11,333 nt of DNA. It comes from Dehalococcoidia bacterium. GTDB lineage: Bacteria; Chloroflexota; Dehalococcoidia; UBA3495. Position numbers and translations under genes: made by a program. The notes below the pieces were generated by a model that was not told the origin of the DNA, ran no database searches, and saw nothing but the letters and a program-made list of their open reading frames with translations. This document shows positions 6,128 to 11,333 of this stretch, one piece after another. Positions within the stretch are counted from its first letter, which is position 1; every line of letters starts with the position of its first letter. The DNA lies in the NCBI GenBank assembly GCA_028822675.1, contig JAPKDE010000067.1, positions 1-11,333 on the forward strand, written 5' to 3'.

Positions 6128-6168
6128 TTGGAAGTAACTCCAGGGCTGATGTACAATATCTTGTGTAC
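6128..6168 (+). promoter_or_regulatory. Sigma70-like promoter of the his operon with an overlapping dyad
   Basis: TTGGAA (6128-6133) and TACAAT (6152-6157) are 18 bases apart and match -35 and -10 consensus well. Transcription would begin near 6164, leaving about 80 bases of leader before hisZ. GTACA (6151-6155) and TGTAC (6164-6168) form an inverted repeat that covers the -10 and predicted start point, a typical operator position. No histidine-rich leader peptide is seen in the leader. Confidence 0.42.
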
Positions 6169-6243
6169 CTGGGCGTCTCCCACCGTTCGAGGCGTCCTTA
6201 TTTATTTGCCCAATTTGTGCACCCAATATTCTGCCGATTTGAA

Positions 6244-7473
6244 ATGACGATCCAACCCAGACAAACCACCAACATCGTATCCCGGCTACCGGGAATGCAA
6301 GACCTGACTGAAGAAACACTGCGCCAGAAACAGGGCCTGCAGGAACGACTTTCCCAATTGCTTGGCGGCTACGGCTACCGACAACTGGAAACACCCTTGC
6401 TGGAGCCCACCGAACTCTTCATGCGCAAGTCGGGCGGAGAACTAGCCTCCCAGCTTTACAGCTTCACCGATGCCGGGAGTAACTCTGTTAGCCTCCGACC
6501 TGAGTTCACATCACCGATCATGCGGCACTACTTGGAAAACGAGTCCGCTATAGACCTGCCGGCGCGGTGGCAATACTCAGGTCCAGTCTTTCGGTTTGAT
6601 AACTCCCGTCCGGAGGCCAGTGGACAGTTCACCCAGGTGGGTGGCGAACTCATCGGATCATCCGAGATTTCAGCCGATGTTGAACTGCTGAACTTGGCCG
6701 TGGCAGTGCCAACCGAGTTGGGGTTAGAAGGCTGGACTCTGCGTCTCGCCGACTTAGACATCCTTAATAGTCTGTTGGACTCGGTGGGCATCTCAGACCG
6801 CGCGCGGTCATTCATAATCCAGAACATGCCCCACCTCAAAGCGGGCCGCTCCGCAGTCCCAAGTTTCTTGGACGAAGGGCGACACACGCACCTGGTAGGC
6901 GGGGTCAACGGTTCAACCGACCCGGAAGACGCCGCCCTCCGACAGGCGATTGACGGACTGAACGACACCCAGTCACGTTCTGTACTGCTGGGTCTATTGC
7001 AGTGGAATTCGGCTGACCAACTGGGCCAGCGCACCCCAGAGGACGTTGTGGAGCGTTTGCTGCACAAGATTCGAGGTAGCGACAACGAAGGTAAACTGCG
7101 TCAAGGACTGGAACTTGCCAGCGACCTGGCAGCGATAAACGGCGCACCCTCACAAGCCCTGCAAAAGGTCAAGGAAACCCTGGCTTCAGCCGGAGCCGAC
7201 CAAGCCGCCGCAGACCGACTTGGGGAGATAATCGGTCTGATGAACAGCGGGTCAGACGCCAAGGGCCAGGTTGTATTGGACTTTGGTCTGGTTCACGGGC
7301 TGGCGTATTACAACGGCGTGATATTTGAGGTCAGCCACCCCAAATGGGCCGGAACACTGGGCGGCGGTGGACGCTATGACACCCTATCCCGGGCACTGGG
7401 CGGCAGCAACGCCGTGCCAGCTTTGGGTTTTGCTTATAACTTGGACGCACTAATCGCCACCGGGGCGTGCTAG
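6244..7473 (+). CDS. hisZ: ATP phosphoribosyltransferase regulatory subunit (HisRS-like)
   Basis: A 409-residue paralogue of the histidyl-tRNA synthetase catalytic core that partners HisG in histidine feedback control. Seen: LRPEFTSPIMR (84-94), motif 2-like FRFDNSRPEASGQFTQVGGE (116-135), HGLAYYNG (351-358) and GGGGRYD (373-379). Two facts argue against a true HisRS: the synthetase RGLDYY motif has His in place of the catalytic Arg, and the chain stops about 30 residues after GGGGRYD with no anticodon-binding domain. The stretch of about 200-340 between the motifs is long and Ala/Leu-rich helical. I chose ATG 6244; an in-frame GTG at 6163 is too close to the predicted transcription start. 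No good ribosome binding site precedes 6244. hisG overlaps the last 7 bases, which suggests translational coupling and supports the HisZ call. Confidence 0.87.
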   Translation: MTIQPRQTTNIVSRLPGMQDLTEETLRQKQGLQERLSQLLGGYGYRQLETPLLEPTELFMRKSGGELASQLYSFTDAGSNSVSLRPEFTSPIMRHYLENESAIDLPARWQYSGPVFRFDNSRPEASGQFTQVGGELIGSSEISADVELLNLAVAVPTELGLEGWTLRLADLDILNSLLDSVGISDRARSFIIQNMPHLKAGRSAVPSFLDEGRHTHLVGGVNGSTDPEDAALRQAIDGLNDTQSRSVLLGLLQWNSADQLGQRTPEDVVERLLHKIRGSDNEGKLRQGLELASDLAAINGAPSQALQKVKETLASAGADQAAADRLGEIIGLMNSGSDAKGQVVLDFGLVHGLAYYNGVIFEVSHPKWAGTLGGGGRYDTLSRALGGSNAVPALGFAYNLDALIATGAC

Positions 7474-8522
7474 GCCAGAATTTGACTGATAAAACCAAAA
7501 CCAAAGACGGAAACGGAAACGGGGTACTGCGCATTGCGCTCCCCAGTGACGGCGAGTTATACGACTCCACCATGGGCTTCATGCTGGCCTGTGGCATCCC
7601 CGTCTCTCGGCCCAACTCCAGGCGCTACACCGGCACCGTGCCCGCAATTCCCGGTGTTGAGGTACTATTCCAACGCACCTCTGACGTGGCTCAAAAAGTT
7701 GAAGAGGGCAGCGCCGAACTGGGCGTGACCGGCCTTGATCGGGTACTAGAGTACCGCAACGATGAAAAACGAGCATCGGTCCTGATTGAAGACCTGGAAT
7801 ATGGCCGCTGCGATTTTGTCATCGCCGTACCAAATTCCTGGATGGATGTAACCTCTCTCACCGACCTAGCCGACCTGGCTTTGGAGTTCAGACAAGAGGG
7901 CAAACAGCTACGCATCGCCACCAAGTACCCCCGACTGCTGCGGGGTTATTTGTACGAACGCGGCATCAATTACTTCACATTGGTCCCGGCCAGCGGTGCC
8001 ATGGAAGCAGCTCCCGCTGCCGGTTACGCGGACCTGATCGCAGACGTAACAGCGACCGGAACAACTCTACGAGAAAACCAACTCAAGCAGCTAGACAGTG
8101 GCACAATTTTGTCCTCGCAGTCCTGCTTGATCGCCAACCCGATAACGCTGGCCGAGTCTAAAGAATCACTGGCAATGGCTCGGTCGATCGTGGAACTCAT
8201 GGAAGGCCATCTGCGGGCCGAGCCCTACTACCGGGTCACCGCCAATGTTCGGGCGTCCACCCCGGAAGAAGTCAGCTCAACGGTGCTGGCACGGCCTGAC
8301 CTGGCCGGGTTACGCGGCCCCACCGTCGCCAGGGTCTACAACGTTGAAGAACAAGACTGGTTCAGCGTGAGTCTGCTTATCAAAAAGGGACAACTGCTTG
8401 AAGTGGTTGACCACCTCAGGGACTGCGGCGCAATAGACGTTGCCGCATCCCAGTTGAGTTATTTATTCGATGGCCATTCAGGGGCCTACGAAGCCCTATT
8501 TGGCAGGAACTCGACGCAATAG
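7467..8522 (+). CDS. hisG: ATP phosphoribosyltransferase catalytic subunit, with long-form C-terminal domain
   Basis: Condenses ATP with PRPP to give N1-(5-phosphoribosyl)-ATP, the first step of histidine synthesis. The conserved core begins LRIALPSDGELYDST (21-35). The PRPP-binding loop is ADLIADVTATGTTLREN (188-204). After about 250 there is an extra HisG_C-like ACT-type domain (YYRVTANVRAS at 254-264, LRGPTVARVYN at 282-292, DHLRDCGAIDV at 315-325), the histidine-binding regulatory domain of long-form HisG. Total 351 residues, so it is not the short HisZ-dependent form of about 210-230. The start is uncertain: GTG 7467 overlaps hisZ by 7 bases, TTG 7482 is an alternative, and the first 20 or so residues are low-complexity (Lys/Asn/Gly/Thr). 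It is followed after 73 bases by a phospholipase C-family gene. Confidence 0.93.
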   Translation: MLGQNLTDKTKTKDGNGNGVLRIALPSDGELYDSTMGFMLACGIPVSRPNSRRYTGTVPAIPGVEVLFQRTSDVAQKVEEGSAELGVTGLDRVLEYRNDEKRASVLIEDLEYGRCDFVIAVPNSWMDVTSLTDLADLALEFRQEGKQLRIATKYPRLLRGYLYERGINYFTLVPASGAMEAAPAAGYADLIADVTATGTTLRENQLKQLDSGTILSSQSCLIANPITLAESKESLAMARSIVELMEGHLRAEPYYRVTANVRASTPEEVSSTVLARPDLAGLRGPTVARVYNVEEQDWFSVSLLIKKGQLLEVVDHLRDCGAIDVAASQLSYLFDGHSGAYEALFGRNSTQ

Positions 8523-8595
8523 AAATTAACGGTAATAACTAACTGGCAGAGGCTAACTGAAAAAGCCGGGCGCAATCCCAGTGGGTTGATAAACA

Positions 8596-9354
8596 ATGCC
8601 AAACCTACCGATGCACATATATCTGGCCAACCAGGTTGCCGAACAGCTGGACCGCAGCTATGTCTTCGACCATCTGGGCAGCTTTTACCTGGGGTCAACC
8701 GCCCCGGACATCCGGGCCATGACCAAAAAACCCCGGGAACTGACCCATTTTGCGCCGCTATCAGTGGCTGAAGTGGGTACCGGGACTAGGACCATGTTCC
8801 AGACTCATCCGGAGTTGAAGGAAGCCATGTCACCGGCATCCCAGGCGTTCTTGGCCGGGTACATCTGCCATCTGGCAGCGGACGAGATCTGGATCACCAG
8901 TGTGTTCCGGCCCCATTTTGACACATCAGTAGCAGAAACACGGCTCACCGATAACGATGTCGAAGCCAACATCTGGGACCGGGCAATGCAGTTGGACATG
9001 GACCGGCAGACATTGCCCCAGCTTAACGGCGACAGTCACCCAAAAGATCTGTTGGCCTGCTCTGACCAAGACGTGTCAATGCCATTCTTTGAAGAGGGTT
9101 TGCTGACTGAGTGGAAGGACCGCGTTGGCCGGTTTGTGGTATGGGACTTCACCTGGGACCGATTGAAAAGTGCCCTGAACCGGCTGTATCGTGATGATGA
9201 AGAAGTACAACACACAGTCGAACGGTTCCTAGACGGTATGCCCGGCACTCTGGAAAAAGTCTGTGAGAGCGTACCCGAGGGCGAAGTAACGGCCTACCAA
9301 GAACGTGCCCTCGCTGCGACGATTGCCCAGGTGCAAGAGTTCATACCGAAATAG
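8596..9354 (+). CDS. Zinc-dependent phospholipase C-family protein inside the his operon
   Basis: A 252-residue protein with the layout of the Zn_dep_PLPC family: MHIYLA near the N terminus (His7), STAPDIR (34-40, Asp38), THF (50-52, His51) and AGYICHLAADE (87-97, His92 and Asp96). These His/Asp residues fit the metal-ligand set of phospholipase C/S1-P1-like folds. No signal peptide is visible, so it is probably cytoplasmic, unlike secreted phospholipases C. The second half (HPKDLLA onward) is less recognisable and acidic-helical. The start at ATG 8596 has only a weak GGGTTG upstream; ATG 8611 (MHIYLA) is possible. It sits 73 bases after hisG and 88 before hisD on the same strand, so it is probably co-transcribed, but it has no known histidine role. 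Substrate is unknown. Confidence 0.75.
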   Translation: MPNLPMHIYLANQVAEQLDRSYVFDHLGSFYLGSTAPDIRAMTKKPRELTHFAPLSVAEVGTGTRTMFQTHPELKEAMSPASQAFLAGYICHLAADEIWITSVFRPHFDTSVAETRLTDNDVEANIWDRAMQLDMDRQTLPQLNGDSHPKDLLACSDQDVSMPFFEEGLLTEWKDRVGRFVVWDFTWDRLKSALNRLYRDDEEVQHTVERFLDGMPGTLEKVCESVPEGEVTAYQERALAATIAQVQEFIPK

Positions 9355-9367
9355 ATTTAATCAACCT

Positions 9368-9427
9368 GATACCCGGCCAAAATAGATTAACTAGACCAAA
9401 GCCCGGCTAAGACAAAAGCCCGGTTAA
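9368..9427 (+). repeat. Imperfect short repeats upstream of hisD
   Basis: CCAAAGCCCGGCTAA (9396-9410) and CAAAAGCCCGGTTAA (9413-9427) are near-identical direct copies 17 bases apart, and a looser copy of the CCCGG word lies at 9372-9376. A second word, AAATAGATT, occurs at 9350-9358 and 9380-9388 and again before hisC at 10820-10828. They fill the gap between the phospholipase-like gene and hisD and end just before its ribosome binding site. Confidence 0.45.
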
Positions 9428-9431
9428 AAAC

Positions 9432-9435
9432 GGAG
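9432..9435 (+). promoter_or_regulatory. Ribosome binding site of hisD (supports a TTG start)
   Basis: GGAG lies 7 bases before TTG at 9443. The next in-frame alternative, GTG at 9455, has no comparable signal at the right distance. Confidence 0.55.
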
Positions 9436-9442
9436 AAACCTG

Positions 9443-10783
9443 TTGGCCCTTAACGTGATACATGGAGTCAAGAACGCTGAAAACGTTCTGGTTCGAATTG
9501 ACCCACTAGACCTGGACTCGCTGCCAGAGTCGGTTCTCGCCCGCACTGAAGAAGCTTTCGGCAAGGGTGTGACACCGCTGCAGTCGGTGCACCAGATGCT
9601 GGATGACGTACGGAACGAAGGTGACGCCGCAGTCCTGCGCTACGCCAAGCTCCTTGATGGCTCTGACCTGGAAGAGTTCCGTGTAACTGAAAAGCAGATG
9701 TCCGCAGCCAGAGACTCGGTCAGCAAAGAACTCTACGAGTCTTTGGAACTCGCCGCTCAACGAGTGCGAAGCTTCCATGAATCAACCATGCCCGACGAGT
9801 GGGTAGACCGGGAGCAGGGTCTTGGCGAGCTGATCCGGCCACTGGACCGAGTTGGCCTGTACGCCCCCGGCGGCAGTGCTGCCTATCCATCAACCGTACT
9901 AATGACAGCCGTACCGGCCAGGGTTGCCGGAGTCCGTGAAGTCATCTTATGCACGCCGCCCCAACGGGGACAGTCGTTGAACCCAGCCGTTATCGTCGCC
10001 GCTGAGATTGCGGGCGTGGACACCCTGTATCAGGTCGGCGGAGTGCCAGCCATCGCGGCCATGGCCTACGGTACCGCTTCGGTGCCAAAAGTAGACAAGA
10101 TCTGTGGCCCTGGAAACATTTTTGTCTCCTACGCCAAGAAACTAGTGCAGGGTTCTGTGGACATTGACGGCGTATTTGGCCCCACCGAAACCATCGTGCT
10201 GGCCGACAAATCGGCCAACGCTAGCTTCTGCGCTGCCGACCTGATTGCCCAGGCAGAACACGACCCACTGGCCACTGCCATATTGATAACCAACAGCCAG
10301 AAACTGATTGACGAAACCGAGGCTGAGGTAGACCGGATGCTCACCACTCAGCCACGGGGTGACGTCGCCAAAGCCGCGCTGGACCGCCAAGGAAAAGTCG
10401 TTTTGGTCGACTCGCTGGAAGAAGCTGTAGACCTGGTCAATCGAATCGCTCCGGAACACCTCTGCCTGCTGCTGGATGACCCCTGGTCCTGGGTCGACAA
10501 GATTAAGCACGCCGGTGGCCTGTTCCTGGGTGAGTACTCACCAGAGGTCATGGGCGATTACATCGCCGGACCCTCGCACGTGATGCCCACCGGGGGCACT
10601 GCCAGGTTTGGTTCCGCCCTTAGCGTGCACCATTTCCTGCGCACCATGCCGGTGGTCGGTCTAAGCCCGGCCGAGTTCCAGAAACTTGGCAAAGCAGCGG
10701 TGCACATCGCCGACGCCGAAGGGCTATCCGGACACGCAAGCGCCATTCAAATCAGGCTTGATACCATCGCCAAGAGCGCCTAA
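9443..10783 (+). CDS. hisD: Histidinol dehydrogenase
   Basis: Oxidises L-histidinol to L-histidinal and then to L-histidine with two NAD+, the last two steps of the pathway; a zinc homodimer in the cytoplasm. The 446 residues (usual length about 430) have the expected set: YAPGGSAAYPSTVLM (140-154), CGPGN (221-225), FGPTE (245-249), QAEHDPLA (270-277; Gln270 and His273 as zinc ligands), APEHL (336-340; Glu338 and His339 as catalytic base pair), GDYIAGPSHVMPT (371-383; Asp372 zinc ligand and His379) and LSGHA (428-432; His431 zinc ligand). All catalytic positions are kept. Translation starts at TTG 9443 with GGAG 7 bases upstream. hisC follows after 48 bases, the usual hisD-hisC pairing. Confidence 0.96.
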   Translation: MALNVIHGVKNAENVLVRIDPLDLDSLPESVLARTEEAFGKGVTPLQSVHQMLDDVRNEGDAAVLRYAKLLDGSDLEEFRVTEKQMSAARDSVSKELYESLELAAQRVRSFHESTMPDEWVDREQGLGELIRPLDRVGLYAPGGSAAYPSTVLMTAVPARVAGVREVILCTPPQRGQSLNPAVIVAAEIAGVDTLYQVGGVPAIAAMAYGTASVPKVDKICGPGNIFVSYAKKLVQGSVDIDGVFGPTETIVLADKSANASFCAADLIAQAEHDPLATAILITNSQKLIDETEAEVDRMLTTQPRGDVAKAALDRQGKVVLVDSLEEAVDLVNRIAPEHLCLLLDDPWSWVDKIKHAGGLFLGEYSPEVMGDYIAGPSHVMPTGGTARFGSALSVHHFLRTMPVVGLSPAEFQKLGKAAVHIADAEGLSGHASAIQIRLDTIAKSA

Positions 10784-10831
10784 ACCCGCTCTAAGACGAT
10801 CTGAATCAAGCCACCAAGTAAATAGATTGAG

Positions 10832-11333
10832 ATGACTCAGAATAAAAAAATGCCATCGATGCTGCCCCACATACAGGCGCTGGAGACCTATGAAGGCGTT
10901 GACCCCATGGAAGTCATGGCGGAACGCGCTGGAATCTCTCCGGACAAGATCATCCGCCTGAACGGCAACGAGAACCCTTATGGGCCTTCTCCAAAAGTGG
11001 CTTCTGCCTTGGGTGAATACGAGAATTACAACTACTACCCAGACCCCGGACAGCGCAACTTGCGCCGGGTGTTGTCTGGCTATCTCAAAGTTGACCCAGA
11101 ACTGATTGTCGCCGGCAACGGCAGTGATGAGTTGATCGACCTGCTGCTGCGGATGTACGTGGGCGTTGGCGACAACGTCATAATTCCCACGCCGACCTTT
11201 GGCATGTATTCGTTCTCGGCAGGCATCTGCGGCGGCGAAGCCATAGCCGTTGAGCGCAACGACAACTTCGAAATCGAACTGGAAGCCATGAAGGCGGCCA
11301 TCACGCCAAAGAGCAAGATCATATTCTTGACCT
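10832..11333 (+). CDS. hisC: Histidinol-phosphate aminotransferase, N-terminal part (runs off the window)
   Basis: Transfers the amino group of glutamate to imidazole acetol-phosphate, giving L-histidinol phosphate; a PLP fold-type I enzyme. The visible 167 codons start at ATG 10832 (MTQNKKMPSM) and are open to the right edge. Seen: LNGNENPYGPSP (43-54), YYPDPGQRNLR (67-77), the cofactor phosphate-binding AGNGSDELIDLL (93-104) and PTPTFGMY (119-126). The PLP lysine and the C-terminal domain lie outside the window. The ribosome binding site is weak (GATTGAG directly before the ATG); ATG 10850 (codon 7) is a possible alternative start. It is 48 bases downstream of hisD and completes the visible part of the his operon. 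Confidence 0.93.
   Translation, partial: MTQNKKMPSMLPHIQALETYEGVDPMEVMAERAGISPDKIIRLNGNENPYGPSPKVASALGEYENYNYYPDPGQRNLRRVLSGYLKVDPELIVAGNGSDELIDLLLRMYVGVGDNVIIPTPTFGMYSFSAGICGGEAIAVERNDNFEIELEAMKAAITPKSKIIFLT

Noticed and set aside
6163..6243. Upstream GTG start adding 27 residues to HisZ, or a histidine leader peptide
   Set aside because: GTG 6163 coincides with the predicted transcription start, the added sequence does not look like a HisZ N terminus, and no run of His codons is present.
6244..7473. Histidyl-tRNA synthetase (hisS)
   Set aside because: No anticodon-binding domain, the catalytic Arg of the RGLDYY motif is His, and the gene is fused by overlap to hisG.

Overview
The window looks like bacterial chromosomal DNA. 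Gene content (a single-chain Thermus/eukaryote-type glycyl-tRNA synthetase, a his operon opening with hisZ-hisG, paralogous SDR dehydrogenases, a DUF1059-like small protein and an intergenic cluster of small hairpins) is compatible with a Chloroflexota lineage of the Dehalococcoidia/SAR202 kind. That placement is an inference from gene style and could be wrong. No rRNA, tRNA, CRISPR array, transposase or phage gene was seen.

Region 1 (about 1-1361, minus strand) is clearly more AT-rich than the rest. It holds a two-gene unit reading towards base 1: a protein with a nucleotidyltransferase-like GS...SxID signature, then a DUF262 (GmrSD N-terminal/ParB-like) protein whose start lies inside the end of the first gene. 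The DUF262 frame is broken by an apparent one-base deletion near base 280 and runs off the window. DUF262 proteins belong to the anti-phage/restriction world, so this is probably a laterally acquired, perhaps decaying, defence module beside a housekeeping locus.

Region 2 (about 1394-4570, plus strand) has a sigma70-like promoter, glyQS with a TTG start and strong ribosome binding site, a small hairpin after its stop, birA (biotin-protein ligase without the repressor domain) and an intact SDR dehydrogenase.

Region 3 (4571-5673) holds a DUF1059-like small gene, interrupted by an in-frame TAG and too short to stand out in an ORF scan, then a second SDR that has lost both catalytic residues (Tyr to Phe and Lys to Gln) and looks like a pseudoenzyme.

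Region 4 (5674-6243) is about 570 bases without a credible gene. It carries several small perfect or near-perfect hairpins, two of them copies of one element, followed by a sigma70-like promoter.

Region 5 (6244 to the right edge, plus strand) is a histidine-biosynthesis operon: hisZ, hisG (overlapping hisZ by 7 bases and carrying the long-form C-terminal domain), a zinc-dependent phospholipase C-family protein of unknown role, hisD and the first 167 codons of hisC. HisG (with HisZ) makes the first committed step from ATP and PRPP, HisC transaminates imidazole acetol-phosphate, and HisD performs the last two oxidations to histidine.
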